From: Cafeteria roenbergensis
Lineage: Eukaryota > Sar > Bigyra > Bicosoecida > Cafeteriaceae
NCBI GenBank assembly: GCA_008330645.1
Contig: VLTN01000001.1
Coordinates: forward strand, 1,116,001 to 1,180,000
DNA: 64,000 nucleotides
Direction of reading: 5' to 3'
This document shows, piece after piece, positions 8,735 to 23,700 of this stretch (position 1 is the stretch's first letter; each line of letters begins with the position of its first letter). Under the pieces are notes generated by a model, which made no database searches, was not told the origin of the DNA, and worked only from the letters and a program-made list of their open reading frames with translations. The translations under genes and the position numbers were made by a program.

Positions 8735-11700
8735 TCAATCTTCCTCCACCGCCAGCAAGGCCACGCCCTTTCGGGTCCAGGCCTGCGGCGGGGTGTCCTC
8801 TCCGCAGCGCAGCGGCACGCTGAACAGCACGCGCGCGCGCGCGGCGTCGGAGAAGACTGGGCACACGAAGCGGCTGCCCCGCGGGCGCCACCGCACGAGG
8901 CCGGACCACACTGCGTCGTGAGTGAGGTTCGCCCCGTGGGACGCCGGCGCCTCCCCGTCGGGCCCGCCCTGGAGCGGGGGCTCGTCGGTGCTGGGGTCGG
9001 CGTGGGCCTCGCCGGGCGAGCCGTCGTCCACCCTCAGCACGGGGACCAGCCACACCACGGGGCACCGAGTGCGAGGCTGGCTGGTAGCAGTCGCGCCCAC
9101 CTTGCCGGCCTGCGCGCCGCCGGTCCAGCGGGCCCCGTCCAGCCACAGCCCGCCCACCAGCATTCCGTCCTCCGGCACCTCCATCGGCCGCGCGGCCTCG
9201 TCCCAGTCGCCGCCCCATGCCCGCAGCCTCGCATCGGCCCGCCGGGAGTCCGCCCACTCATCCTCCTCCTCTTCCTCCTCCTCTTGGGCCGCGTGACCGG
9301 CCGCGCCTGCCGACGCGGCGGCGCGCTTTGCCCGGGCGGCCGCAGCCCCGGTGCCGGCCGCCGCCCCTCGAACAGCCGCGCCCCAGCGCCCCGCCTTGCT
9401 CGCCACCACCCCCTTGAACTTGTCCCCGAAGAGGGCGGAGGCCGTCTTGACCGTCCTAGCCTGCGCGTCCTGCGCCTCAACTGTGGCAAGGAACCGGCGG
9501 CCCCTCCCCAGCGCCTCGCCGTCGTCCTGCACGTCGGAGCGCACCACGCACTCGAGCCGCAGCGCGTCGGCGGGCAAGCCCACGTCCCTGGCTGCCTTCT
9601 GGAGCAGCGTCGCCGGCAGCGCCGACGGGCGGGACAGCCCCCCCAGCCACACCACGGCAGGCCGTCCCTCCGCCGCCCAGCTGGACAGCAGGCCCGCGCG
9701 GCGCTGCATCCAACGCAGCCAGCCGTGCGGCGACGAGTGGGCGGCCGCAGTCTCACCGTCGCCCTGGAGCCACGGCTCGGGCATGCGCCCTCGGGACAGG
9801 GCCGCAATGGCCTCTTCCTCCTCTGGCCCGCCGGCTGCCTCCCCGCCGAGCACGCCCCCGCAGCGCAGGAGGAGGCCCCCGACGCGACCCAGGGTGGCGT
9901 TGAGAGCGCCGATCTCCTGCTGGAGCAGCACAGCCAGCGGGTCCACGGTCACGCCCCGGCCGATGCCCACGCCGTCGCTCGGCCCCGCGATCAGGTCAGC
10001 GGCTCTGCCGCCGCGCGCCCCGCCGCCAGCGGCCCCCGGGCGGCCCAGGCCGAGCCCCGGCGGCAGCGCCTGCGTCACGAGCGGGTTCACCGCTGCGGCC
10101 TTCACTGCAGACACCGGCTTTGGCAGGCCAGCGAGCAGCTGCGCCACAGTGCGGCTGGCGGCCGAGGCAGCAGCGGAGAGCGCGCCCACGGCCTTGGTCC
10201 GCGGGGACGCCGGTGCAGCGCCAGCCGCCCCCCTGGCCAGCCGTGCTGCAGACGCAGGCGTGGCCGCAGCGACCGGAACGTGCCGGGAGCGCGGCCAGTC
10301 GGGCGTCGCGTGGGGCCCTGGCCTCCACGCCGGCCGGAGAAGCGAAGCCGCGGCCACCGCCGCTGCGGCCTCCGCCCGCGCCTCCAGCGCCGCTGTGCGG
10401 GCGGCAGCCGCGCCGGCAGGTGGCTCCCCCTCGAGGGCCAGCGTGGGGGCGACCCACTCGCCTTCCAGGGTCGCGCCTGCGCCGGAGGCGGCGGGCACAG
10501 CAGCACCAGCACCAGCACCAGCACCAGCACCAGCACCAGCACCAGCACCGACCGAGGCCGCGGCTGCCCGCCCCTCCGCGAAGGAGCTGGTCGGGGGCAC
10601 GCCCGCCGCCAAGCACGACAGCAGCGTCCGCCGGCCGCGGGCAAGGTCGCGGGCCTTGCCGGCGCAGCGGGTAAGCCCAGCCGCCTCCGGCGCGGCCGCC
10701 TCCGGCACGGCGTGGCGCGCATGCCGGTGGGCCGCCGGGTGGGTGGCGATGGCGGGCACGCCCCCGAGGGAGCGGAGGATCTCCAGCGCGCCGTCGTCGA
10801 TTGCCGACGCGGCTGCCAGCGCGGACCACCCAGCCACGTGCTCGCTCGCCAAGTCCGCAGGCGGGGCAGCGAGCTCTGCCGCGGCCTCGTCGACGTCGGC
10901 CCTGTCCGTCCCCTCGGGAAGGCCAGCAGAGCCGAGGCCTGCCGCAGCGAGCAGTGCAGCGCGCTTTGCTGATGCGGTGTCCAGCACGTCAGCCGTCGCC
11001 CCCAGCGCCCCGTGGGCCACGGGGCTGAGGAACACCTTGAGCAGGTTTTGGAGCACGCGCGCATCCTCCTCCCTCGTGACCCGGCCGCCGTAAACGCACT
11101 CGCCCACGGCACAGCGGATCGTGTCGTACGGCACGAGCCACGGGGCGGCGTCGTCGTTGCCCAGCCCCAGCGCCTCTCGGGCGGAAGAGGGCGCGTCCCA
11201 GCCGCCGCGGACGCCGGCAAAGCCTGCGCTTGTGCCCCGCCCGAAGCCCGCTCCGAGCGTGGGTGCTTCTGCCGCTCCCTCCGCGTGCGCCGACGCCTCC
11301 TCGGCCATGTGCGCCTCCTCGGCCGCGTCCCTGGCGGCCACAGCACCCGCCGCGGCGTCGAGAACGGCCGCGCGGAGCACGCCTAGAGCGGCCGAGAGGT
11401 CTGCCTGGGTGAAGGTGACACCGCCGCTCCAGCCGCGCGGCCCGTACGTGGACCGCTCGGTGACGCTGGCGTGGAACAGGGTCAGAGCGTAGGCGAGACG
11501 CTGGAATGTGCCCGTCCAGCCCGAGTGAATGCGCAGGCGAGAGACGGCTCGCCTCACCGCCCAGCGCTGGTCGGCTGCGACTCCGTCAACCTGCGTTGGC
11601 TGCTCTCCCGGAAGGCCGCCCGTCCCCGCCTCGGCGGCCTCCCCGTCCCTCACGTCCGAGAAGCTGCCATCGTGAGCCCGCACGCCCAGCTTCCCAGTGA

Positions 11701-14700
11701 GCCCCAGCCGCGCACCGTCGGGGTCGCGGTCGGCCTCGTCCTCGTCCTCGTCGTCGTCACCTTCGTCGTCGTCGCCTTCGTCGTCGCTCACGAGGCCGAG
11801 GCCACGGTCCGCCTGCTCCAGCTCAGTCGGGCTGATGAACGGAAGGGAGGCGAGCGGCGCTGCGATCAGCGCCCCGGACACGGTGGCTCGGGCGGAGGCG
11901 GTGCCCGGCTCCATGGTGGCCTTCTCGCAGAGCTGCAGCAGCGGGGCGGAGAGGCGGGTGGCCTCAGGCGTCTGGGTGCCCGCCGCAGCCACCTCAGCAG
12001 TGAGGAACAGTCGGAAGTTGATGTTGACGGCAGAGGGCAGCAGGCTGGTGTCGTCGCCGACGAGCGCGCCGCCGGGCACCGCGCCGCTCCCTTCGCCGGG
12101 GTCCGTTCCGTCCTCCCCGTCGTCCCAGTCGCGGCCCCGGGCGCGAGAGCTACGCCCCGAGGCCTCAACGCCCGTGACGGGGCCAGCGATCCCGCTCGCG
12201 CCGGCCCCGCCCCCGGCGCCTCCTCCTCCTCCTCCTCCTCCTCCTCCCATGCCGTAGGCGCCGTCGGAGTCGCGAGTGACAGGCAGCCCCGCCAGGACCG
12301 CAAGCAGGCGGGTGAGCGTGCCGTGCCACGAGCCAGCCAGGTGGACGTTCTCAAACACCAGCCACTGCCCCTCCGCCGCCGCCCTGGCGACAGCCATGCT
12401 GGCTGCCCGTGGGTGCGTTGCCCCGAGGGAGAGGGTCTCGCAGGCCACCCTGCGCCCCGCCGCTGCCGCTCGTACCTTGGGCACCGCATCCGCACCCGGA
12501 GCGAGCATGATCAGCACTGGCTGCGACGGGCGAACCTCGCTGGCCAGCACGCCGAGGCTGAGCGGCTGCCGCAGCACCGAGGATGGGCCCGCTTCCGTCC
12601 TGGCCATGGCCTCGGCCACCGTCACGACCTTGTGCGGGCAGAGGACGCGGCAGAGGCAGGCGCGCGCCAGCAGCGAGAGGCCCGCCAAGTCGCCAGGAAG
12701 GTCGCAGCGGTCCGGCGCCGCGTCGCCCGTCGCGAAGGCGCGCCAGAGCGGAGCGTCTGCGGACGATGACGAGTCCGAGCGCTGCAGCGAGGGCAGCAGG
12801 GAGGCGGCCAGCACAGCGCAGTCCTCGATGCCGCTGCTCGTGGGCACACCGCCGGTCCGACGGGCCGCGGGTGGCGGCGTCACGACGGCCCGCGGGCTGG
12901 TCGACGCCACCCGCAGCGCCTCAACCTGCTGCTGCTGCTGCTTCGGGCTGCTGCTGGCCGGGCCGGCGTTGGCCTCGGCAACGGCCGCCGCCGCCTCTGC
13001 TGCGAGCTCGGACAGCGCCGACCACTGCCAGGCCGAGAGCCAGCGCGGGGCCGCCGGCACCATGCTCACGCGGGGCAGCCGGGGAGACGGGGCGGGAGCG
13101 CCATGCACCGCTGCCCCGGGGCCAGAGGCGTCCGCATCCCCGGCCGCGCCACGAGCAGGCGGGGTGGTGGGCCGCGCAGGGCGGGATGGCCTCGGCGGCG
13201 GCGCGGTGGCGCCCTTGGAGGCTGCGCCGGCTGCACCGGCAGCGGCGCCCTGCTTGGCCGCCGAGCGAGCAGCCACTGCGCTGAGCGAGAGAGAAGGCTC
13301 GTCGGAGGCAGCGTCGGCGCGAACGCCGTCGTCCTCGCCCCCAGCGCCCCCCGCTGCGCCAGACGGCCCTGCGACCCAGAAGCGAACGAGCCGGGGCGGC
13401 GCGTAGTCCGGCCCGCGGAGCGCTGCGAGGCGCACGGCCACGGTGGCCAGCACGGCAGGGCGCTGGTCCTCGAACACCGACCGCAGCAGGGACTGCATCA
13501 CTCCCTGCCTGAGCGCGGCGCCCACCCTGAGCAGCCGTTGCTCCAGCGACTGCTCCTCCTCGGCGCCCCCGGCGCGGCGAAGCGCCGTCAGCAAGTGGTG
13601 GCGCACCCACGCCAGGCCGAAGCGGCACTCCGCCCTCACCCGCGAGAGCGACTCGGCCGCGAAGAAGAGCGCGGCGGCAGTGCGCGCGATGGGCTCAAAG
13701 GCGCCGCGTGCGGCGTCGATCCTGGCGGCCGTCACGCGAGCAGCAGCCCGCTTCCGGGTGGCTGCTTCGGAGAGCCGGCGGCAGTCCTGGAGCGTGTCCA
13801 CGGCCTCGCTGTCCTCCAGCAGGTCGTGGCTTCGCTCCGCGAGCAGCTGCAGCACGCGCTCCTCGAGCGACCGCAGCTGCGACCCGTACTCTGCCAGCTC
13901 CAGCACAACCCTTGCCTTGTCCTGCTCCAGGTCCGCCCGCTCCTCCGCCACGGCCGCGCCGAGAAGCTGGTGCGACACGCCGCCCCACGTCAGGGCGAAG
14001 TTCACGGTGGTGACCATCGTGGAGGCGTCGGCTGACAGCCGCGGGGCCGCCACCGTCTCACGGAGGTACAGCCTGAAGCCGTCGGCGAAGTGGACCAGCC
14101 TCCCGCCAAGCCTCACGTACCGCGCGTCTCCTCGCCGCACCACTTGCCTCCGCAGCAGCGGCTCGAGCCACACCGGGAGCTCCTTTGCGGCTCCGCTGCT
14201 GCTCCCAGCAGCGCCGCCCCCGGCCACCCCGGAGAGGAGCACTGGCTGGCCGAGCTGCACGGCGGCCTCGACGCGCTGGGCAGCGTCGGGGGCCCCCGCG
14301 TCGGCCACCACCAGCCCCGACTCGCTCTCCATCTCCCGGATCCACGCCGCCGCCTGCCCCTGCGGGTCGACAAGCAGCGGCCACCGGCGAGTGGTCACTG
14401 TCAGAATGGCGTTCTCCACGCTGAACGGGTCGGGTGGCAGTCCGGCGAGGCGCCAGGCCTGCAGCTGCAGCTCATCGTCAAAGGTCCGCTCCAGCACGCG
14501 GCCAGGGCCGGCCAGCACCGCGGGGCGGCCCACTGCCTCTGCGTCGGTCTCCTCGCTGGCCATGCGGCCTGCAGTCTCGCCCGCAGCGCCGCCAGCGTCG
14601 CCTGCCTCCTGTGGCCCCGCGCCGGCATCGGGGCTCGCGTCGGGCCCCGCGCCCGACCCGCGCTCACCGGGCGCTGCGGCCGCCTTGGAGAACCGCGAGC

Positions 14701-17700
14701 CCGGGGTGGGGGCAGCGGGCGACCGCTCCAGCGGCGTCACCCCCATCGCCGCTGGCAGCGGCGTGGGCGCCGGGGCCGCGCCCGTCAGCGGACTCACGAG
14801 CACCCCGTCGTCGTCCTGCTCGACGGTGATGCCGATGCCCGAGCGCGCAATCGCGGCATGCCAGCGGCGCAGCGCGGCGGAGCGCGCCGAGGGCCCCAGG
14901 GGCCCCAGGTAAGCCACTGCTGCGGCGGAGAGGAGGCAGTCCCCGACCAGGTGCCGCAGCGATCGGGTGATGGACACGACTTCCGCCGCCCAGCGGTGCT
15001 CCTCGCCCCCCATGCCGCGCACCAGCTGCCTCGCCCGCTGCATCTTCACGTTGGTCGACTCCACCGCCTCCTCCAGCTCCCTCTTCTTGTCCTGGCTCGC
15101 CTGCAGCTGCTCGGAGAGCGCGTTCACGCGCTCCGCCACCCGCCCCAGCTCCGACTGCTTGGCCCTGAGGCTGCGCGTCAGCCCGGCCAGCTCCCCCTCC
15201 GCGGCGTCGCTGCGAGCCCGCTTGGGCCGGATCACGCGCAGGGCCTCGTGGTAGTCCACCAGCGCGCGCACCCACAGGCTGAGGCCGTGGGCGGCCGTGG
15301 ACGCCTGGCGCATCTTGGCCTCGTCAAACAGCGGGTCGGACAGCAGCGGCGTGACCGCGTCCACCGTTCGGTCGTCCATGTTGTCCCGGTCGAACTCCTG
15401 CAGCTTGCTCAACAGCCGCCCGTCCGAGAGCAGGGTGGCCTTGGCCGCGGACCAGTAGTCCAGGCGCACGTTGCCTGCGTTCCCGGGCTTGGGGTCCGGC
15501 ACCCGGCGCGGGGGGATCCCGAACAGCAGACACACGGCCTGCATGCAGAGCCGCACGGCGGGGGGCGGGTGGGGCATGCCCTTGACCTCGACGATGTCCG
15601 ACTTGCGCAGGCTGTCCACGGCCTCGAGAGCAGCAGTCATGGCGGGGATGGCGCCGGCGAGGTCGGCGTCGCACTCGGCCTTGATCGCCCGCGCCTCCTC
15701 GGCCTTGGCGTTGGCGGAGCGCTCCTCGGAAGCGACCTGCTCCCTGGCCCGCTCCACCAGGCGCCGCTCCTCCTCCACCTGTCGCATGGCCGCGCTCGTC
15801 TGGGCGGCGTGCGAATGCAGGCGCGGCTTGAGCTCCGCCAGATCCGCGCCCATCGCCTCGACCGCCACAGACGCCGAGCGCAGCTGCTCGATTCCGCGGC
15901 GGAACCGCTCCCTGGCCTCGGTCAGGCTCTGCGACTTTTCGCGGAGGAGGCGGGCGAACACCGCCACGAGCTCCAAGAAGGACGCCGGCGACACGTGCAG
16001 AGGGGGCCCCTCCCACTCGAGGGTCGAGGCGCGGGCCGCGACGGCATCCTGGGAGAGACCGCCGGCCCGGTGCGGGGCCTCCGGGCCGGCCTCGGCGGGC
16101 CCGTCTGGGGCGCCTGAGTCGCCGATGGCAATGCCGGCAGCGTCGCCCCGGGCGATTGCGAGCGCCTGGGCGGTGGCTGCTGCGTCCTCGTGCAGCCAGG
16201 CGCAGAGCTGGACCACGCGAGCCACGCGGGCGTCCGAAGGGCCAAGCGGCCACGGCGCGGCGGGCACCAGCTGGGAGCACAGGTCCGGCAGGGCGGGAGA
16301 CGCCGGGTCAAGCGTCCCGGCGGCAAGCACCGCCAGGCCCGGGGGCAGCTCCCCCTGCGTGTCAACCCCCGCAGGGAGCACTGCGGAGAGGCTCGGCGGG
16401 GCGTACTCGGCGAGCGTGCGCGCCAGCCGCGCGCGGGCGACGGCCGCCAGGGCGTCGGCAGGCCACGGCTCGAAGAAGTCCACAGTGGCGCACTCGCTGA
16501 CGGCGGGGTAGGCGCGGACGAGGTCCCGGAGGGAGCGGGCATCCGTCGAGGCGCACACGACCACGTGCAGCCGCGAGCGAACGCGGCGGACGAACTCTTC
16601 CCAGCAGTCGGCGACCGTGGGCTCCGCGTCCTGCGGAAGGGAGTAGCCGATGCCGCGAGGCGCCGCGGGCTTGGGCATCCCGCCGGAGGCCAGGGAGCTG
16701 CCTCCGTGCCGCGACGAGTAGGCCGACGAGCCGTCGCCCTGCCCGCCCCGGCTAGCGCCCCGTGAGGCCCTTCCGTCGTGCTCCGGCCTGCCGCTTCCGA
16801 CCGCTTCGAGCCGGCCCTCGCTGAGAGCGGCCTCCCTGGCCGCAGCGCGGGCCCGCAGGATGACCCTGGCCGCCCCGCGCAGCCGCTCCGCCTGCACCGC
16901 TCGCTCCTCCGGCGGCAGCATGTCCACCACCTCCCCGCGGGCCATCAGCGCCGCCACGTCATCCAGGGCCCCCGGGACCCGAGCGAGCTGGGTGTCCGTG
17001 ACGAGCAGGACCACAGACGTTGAGCGGGACGCCGCCCGGCGCACGACCCGGCGAAGCTCGTCCCTCCATGCCTTGCGACCCGCCTCGGCCACCGGCTCCA
17101 CCTCGACAAGGTCGTGGCCGCCCATGTACGCGGCGAGGCGCGTCAGAGAGCGGCGGCTGGAGCCGGGGTCGCCCAGAAGCACGGCGTGGCCGCCGGCGAG
17201 CCGGAGGGCGCGGCCGATGCGGCAGAGGTGCTGCACGGCGTACGCGAACACCGCGAGCGGCATGGGGCGGGGAGACACAGAGTTGTACTCGGCCACGTAG
17301 GCCGCCATGACGCGCTGCAGCTGGGTCAGCCCGCTCCTTGCGACGGTGGTGCGCGGCGAGGCAGCTGCCGTCCCTGGCTCCGTATCCGAAGCCCCTCCAA
17401 CGCCCACCCCGGCCGCGTCCAGCAGCTCCTCGAAGCCCGGCCCGTCGCCGACTGCCGCTGCCACGACAGCGTCCCGGGCGCTGGTGCCCACGGACGGAGC
17501 GAAGACTTCGACGTAGGAGGCGCCGCGGGCGCCTTCGGAGCGGAGCTGCCTTGCGGCCGCCTCCTCGTCCTCGTTGCCGCCTCCGAGGCCCACGCCGCCC
17601 ACGTCATCGTCGTCCTCGTCTTCCTCCGCGCCGCCGCCGCCAACAGCGGCCTCGCCAGCGCCGCTGCCGCCGCCATCCGCCGCGTCGCCGCCGTCCTCGC

Positions 17701-20700
17701 CGCTGGCCGCATCGCTGCCGGCCCCAGCACCGCCTCCTCCACTGGCTCCGCCTGCGCCGCCAGCAGCGCCGCCCCCGGTTGCGCCGGCTCCCGCAGCCAC
17801 GCTCAGGTCCACGCGCCCCCTCGGCCTCGACGGCAGCCGGACCTTCCCCTCCATCCCAGCCTCGCTCGCGGGCCTCTCGCCCTCCGCCTCTTCGTCCTCG
17901 TCGCCTGGCAGGAACTCCGCGAAGAGCAGGCCGTCCATCAGCGCGGGGGTGTCGACGCGGCCCCGGCCAGAGGCGTCCAGCCGCCCCAGGGCCCTGTCCA
18001 CGTCCACAGCAAACGCCGAGCGCGCCGTGGAGCGAAGCACGGCCAGCAGGGCCGACCGGTCGCCCTCGGACACCAGCCTGTCGCCCAGCTCCCGCCATGC
18101 CTCGTGCATCCACAGCCGCGCCACAGCCTCGTGGTCCACGGACAGTGACTGCAGGTCCGCGAGGCAGACGCCGTTGAGAATCCGAGCGGCAGACCGGGGC
18201 GAGATGCCGTAGTGCGGGCGGGAAGGCGAAGGCCGGAGAGCGGCGGCCGACCGGCGCAGCGCCTGGGCAGTCGCGCCCACCACGCCCCGGAGGGAGCGCG
18301 CAACAGACTCGCTGAGCCCAAGGCGCCGCACCTCCCACCCCAGCCCCGCAGTGAGGATGCGCGACAGAGCCGCCTCGTTGGGCGTCGGCACCGCCACGGC
18401 GTGCAGCCACCGGGCCAGCCTCGGCTCGATGCCGCCCGCGCCGGACTCGCCGGACGTCGAAGCGGAGCTGCGCATGGCGGCCAGCAGCGTGACCTCGTCG
18501 ATGGCAGAGAACCTGACCGCGCCCCCGCGGGCGGGCGAGTGCCACCCGCCTGCGCTGACGAGTGAGAGCAGCGCCTCGTGCGCAGCGACGACGCCAGTCG
18601 GCTCGGCCTCGCGGGGGCCGTCCGCTGGCGCGCTCGCAAGGTGCAAGTCGTCCGAGACGACGAGCAGCTGAGCGGCGCGGCGTCCCTCTCGGGGGGCGGG
18701 TCCGGCCCCCAGCACGCCCGGGGCGTGCCGCTGAAGGCCGCCCTCCACGGCGCGGCGCACCGACCACGCGCTCGAGCACCTCGACAGGGGCACGTGCGTG
18801 GTGAAGCACGTTGCCGCGCTGCGACGAGCCGCTCCCCCAAAGGCGGCCATTCGCTCGTCAGCGTCCTCCACAAGCGAGGTGCCGATGCCAGACGGCTTCC
18901 CGGACACGACGCTGGTGCCCCCGCCGCCGCCTGGCACCTTGCTGCGCCCCGCCCCGGTCATGCGCGTTCCGCGGCTGCCCACTGACTGCCTCCCGACGGA
19001 CTCGCGGCCGTAAACGCTGCTCTCGCCGCCCATCGCGTCGTCCCGGGCCCCGGAGTAGGTACTTCCGTCGCCGGCGCCACCGCCGCGGCGCCTCCCGCTC
19101 CCGAGGCGAAGCCCCCCTGCCGCGCTGCCCTGCGCGAAGCTGGCCTCTGGGAACGCGGACTTGTCCGCGTCGGCGCTCTGCCCTCCCTGGGAAGCCGCGG
19201 CCACGGCCAGCGACTCTCCCAGGGCGTTGGCGTTGGCCCACAGCGCAGTGCTCTTGCCCGAGGCCGCTGGGCCGAGCAAGAGCGTGTGCCGCCCGGCCGC
19301 CGCCGCCTGGTGGAGCATGCGCTTCAGCTGCAGCGTCTGAGGGGTGGGGATCACCAGCGTGGCGAGCGTGTCCCCCGGGATGACGGGCAGCGGCGTGGTG
19401 ACGTCAACGTGCGCAGCCCACTTGACCCACTGAGCGGCGCCGTTGCCCCCGCCCGGCGAGATCGCGTAGTCAAAGGCGGTGCCTCCCGTGGGCACGGGGA
19501 AGGCCACCCGGCGGCCGCGCGAGAGCAGCTTGGCAATGGTCGCGGCGGTGCCCCCCTCCCGCCGGCTGCCTGCTCCGAGAGGGCCGTTGCCGCCGCCAAC
19601 GCCAACGCCGGCGCCAGCAGCGGCGCCTCCGCCGGGCGCTCCTGTGGTGGCTGCTCGCACCCACCCGTCGAAGCGCTGCCTCCCGTCCTCGCTGAGGTGC
19701 CCGCCCACCCCCCACACCAGGGCGTGAACGAAGGCCATCTCAAGCCACATCACCGTCTCCTCCGCGTCCATACCGCTGATGCACCTCGACCCGTGAGCGT
19801 CGTCCTCGTCGCCAGCAGCGGCCCCGGAGGCCGCAGCAAGCGCGGCACTGTCCCGCGGGGAGAGCAGTGCTGCGGGGCCGCCGCCGGCGCCGGGACGGGC
19901 CTGGGCCAAGGCCTCGAGCGCGGCCCGCCGCCCGGCCGGCTTGCGCGTCCCGTCCAGGGCCACTGACCCGTTCGCCTGGCTCCCCCTGGCAGAGCCCGAA
20001 GCGCTGAACGCCCGGGTGCTCCCGCCGCCGCCGCCGCGGCCCCTGCCCCCGCCCGACGAGCCCCCGCGGCGCACGGCGCGCTCGGCAGCCGTCAGACCGT
20101 CTCTCACGTCCAACAGGGGCTCGAGAATGGACACGAGGTGCGTGGCGAGCGCCGCCTCGGACAGGCAGAGAGGGGAGAGCTCGCTGGCCGCCTCGCTGGG
20201 AAGGGACGCCGCGGCATCGGCGGCAGCGCCCACGTAAGCGGAGCTCGCTGCCCCATCGGCGCCACGCCCTTGCCGGGAGCCAGCGGCCCCGGCAGCGTCG
20301 CCAGCTGGCGCGCCTGCTCCCGCGCCCGCGCCCTCGCCACCCGGAGCACCGTCGGCTTCCGGCGCCTCCGCATCGACGCCTGCTTCCCCTCCAGCGCCGT
20401 CGAGCCCGCCCAGCATTCCTCGAAGCAGCTCCGCCGCCTCGCCCGTCGGCCTGATCCCCGCGTCGTGGAGCATGCGCGCCAAGGCAGCGTCCCGACCGGC
20501 CGTGAACGGGGCCGCGCCGGCGGCGCTGGCCGCGCCACCGAGCACCAGAGCGCACGCCGGGTCCATTAGCGTTTCGAACAGCGCCGTCAGCAGCGCCTTG
20601 TTGTCCGGGTGGCCGGCCACGCCGCGCAGCCCGTCCAGCCAGGACGCCACGACAGGCCGCCAGCCCACCGTCCACCGCTCGTGCACCACCACGCCGCACC

Positions 20701-23700
20701 GGGTCACAGCGGCGGGCGACGCGTGACGCAGGTCTGCCGACTCGAACACCAGCTTGGCCAGGTCGGGCAGCGGCAGCACCTCGCCCGAGGGGAGCGTCAT
20801 GCGCCTGCTGTCGTCGAGCACCGTGTTGAGCGAGTCGAGCCAGCGCTGCTCCGTGGGCCCGTCCAGCAGCACCCACTGCGACCGCTCCTCGCCCGCGCCC
20901 GCCGCGGCCGACGTGCTGAGCTCGCGCGCCCGCTTGCAGGCCATGCGGTACGCAGCGGAGAGGGCGCCGTCGCGCCACTCGGCTGTGGCCGGGTCTGCCG
21001 AACCGAAGAGCTCCTCCACGCTCAGGGCGCCAGGCCGCAGGGCCAGGGCGTCAACGGGGTGAGCCCACGGCGCTAGCACCGGCTCCGCAGCGGCTGCGGC
21101 CGCCGCCGCGGCAACGGCCTGCGCTGCGGCCTGCGCGGCTGCTGTGGCCGCTGGTCCGCCCTGGCCGGCTTCGTCACCGGCCTCGCTGTCCATGCTGCCG
21201 GGGCGGTCGGCCTGGGCGTCCAAGCCGGCCTCCGCGTCCTTCTGCCGTGCCGCTGTGGTCGCCAGCTGGTACTGCTCGGCCTGCTGCCTCCGCGACGCCG
21301 TCAGCTCGTCCATGGCCGCCCGCAGCACCAAGAGGGTGGTGGTCTTGCCAGAGGCCGCGGGGCCGATGAGAGCAACGCCGGCGCGGGAGGAGAGCGTGTG
21401 GTGGAGGTTGACCACGTGCCGGAGGAGGCCCGGCGTCGGCTGCAGCCCGAGGCTCCACGCTGCCCGCGCAGCGGCCTGCGCCAACACAAGGATGTCGTCC
21501 TCGGGCGGAGAGGAAGACGCCTCCGCGAACAGGTCCCCCACAACGGCGCGTAGCAGGGGCAAGTCCGATGCGTCCACGCGCGGCTCCAGCGTGCGACGGA
21601 GGGCCCGCAGCACCATGCTGGCCTCGTGAGCGAGCGACGGCTCGTCCGCGTGCCGGCCAGGCAGCAGGTCGGCGCCGGCTGCCGCCACGTCTTCGCCGAA
21701 GAGGTCGCCGCCCCCGCCTCGAGCACCTCCGCCTCCTCCTTTTCCTCCTCCTCCTGCTGCGCGGCGGCCAGGCCCGTCCGCGGCGCGGGTCACAGCCTCG
21801 ACTGCGGCGGCAGCACCAGCGGCAGGGCCTGCCCCGTCCGCAGCGCCGGCATCCGAGCCGTCTTCGGGCCCGGTCCACCGGCCGTCCATGTGCCCGTCTC
21901 GCACCCCGTCGTCCGACGCGTCGGCAGCCGCGCCAGGGCCGGCCTCGGCACCGTCGTCAGAGTCGCTTTCGTCTGCCAGCGCGTCCGCCCTGCGCACGCT
22001 GCCAGCGACCCGCAGCGCGGCCACCATGGCCCGCAGGCCCCAGTCGTAGTGGTCCTTGCTCGAGAGCTGCTGGGCCGCCAGCCGGAACGTCGCCACCAGC
22101 TTGGCTGCCAGGTGCTTGGCGTGAGCAAAGCCTTCGGCGAGCAGCACGTTCTCGGCAATCAGCGCAGAGTCAGGCGCCGCCATTGCCACGGGGCGGAAGA
22201 GGGCCTTGAGGTTGTCGGGCAGGTCCACGCGGCCTGCGTATCCCGGGTTCATGGTGATGAAGGCGTTTGCCGTCGGCATGAGGCGCACGCGGCTGCCGTC
22301 CACCACGGCCTGCCTCGCACCTGCTGCGATGCCGCGTTGCAGGGCGGCGATGTAGGTCGCCGCCATGGAGAGCACTTCGATGCTGATGCGGTTGAACTCG
22401 TCGAAGCAGACCCACGCGCCCGTCGCCGCCATGCCCTTGATCGTCTTGGCAAGGTGAAGGCCGTCCAGCTCCTCGGAGCAGTTGAGGACGAGGCACAGGC
22501 GGCCCGCGGAGCGGGCCAGGTCCTTGACCGTCTCCGTCTTGCCCGTGCCCGCGGGACCCTCGGGGGCCCCGCCGAGGAAGGATTCGCACGCGAGCAGGAG
22601 CGTTCGGAAGGCGCGGTCCGTAAGCGGCGTCACGACCAGCCGGGCGGCAGCACCCGTGTACTCCCACAGGTACGGGGCGCGGGCCGTCAGCATTCGGACC
22701 TCCAGCGAGTCCCAACGCCCGCCCGGGCCGCTGGCAGCCTGCGACCCGACCAGGCCGCCGATGCTGTCCCGGCGGCGGGCGCGCCTGGCCTCGGCTGCCG
22801 CCCGCGTCGCGGCGCCGCGGCTGCGGCCCCTGGCCCCTTTGCTGCCGCTGCGGTCGCGGCGAAGCGGCCCGACATCGTCAGCTCCGTCGTCCGCCCCGTC
22901 GCCGCGCTCGTTGGCACCGGTTCCGGGCACAAAGTAGTGCCGGAGAGACGTGGCCCACTCGAAGCTCCCGGGAGAGAGCGCCTCGCCCTCCGCCGCCACA
23001 GACGCCAGGCGCCTGGTGATCTCCCGCGCGTGCACATCCAGCACGAGGAGGGCTGCCAGGGAGCGCCTCTGCAGCGGCGACAGCCGGCCGCGGATTGCCT
23101 GCACGCTCCTGGCAACGTCGGCCTCAACCGCAGCAAGCAGGGCCGCGAGCCTGACGGGGACTTCCTGCAGCGTCTTCCGGGCCGCGTCGCCTGCGGCAGC
23201 GGCCGCCTCGCTGCTGCGCAGGCCCGCCTCCGCGGCCCCGATGCGGTCAGAGGATGAGAGGCACGCCTCCGCCGACGCCGCGTCGCGGAGCACGGCCTCC
23301 ACACTGGCGGTCCACATGGCACGGACGGCCGCCTGCACGGCCTGGGCGGGGAAGGAGAGGGCCCACTTGACCCTGGAGGAGGCGGGCATCTCGCTTGCCG
23401 CCTCCACAGCCGCGCTGACGCTCGCGCGCACCGTGCCGCGCATGGAGGCCTCTAGCATGCCGAGCCACCGCTCGATGCCCCCCGCGCCGAGCGTCAGCGC
23501 TGCCTGCCCGCCCCCGCCGCGGCGCTGGGCGCCGTCGGCGCCCTCGACAGCAGCGCCCGCGGCGGAGGAGGGCGAGGAAGGGGCAGCCGCCAGCGCCCTT
23601 GGCGCGCTGCCGCGGCTGGTATCCACCGGCCGCCGGAGCGGCAGAACCTCGCCCTCCCGGCTCACCAGCGCCGTGACCACTCGCGCAGGCCCGCTGTCGT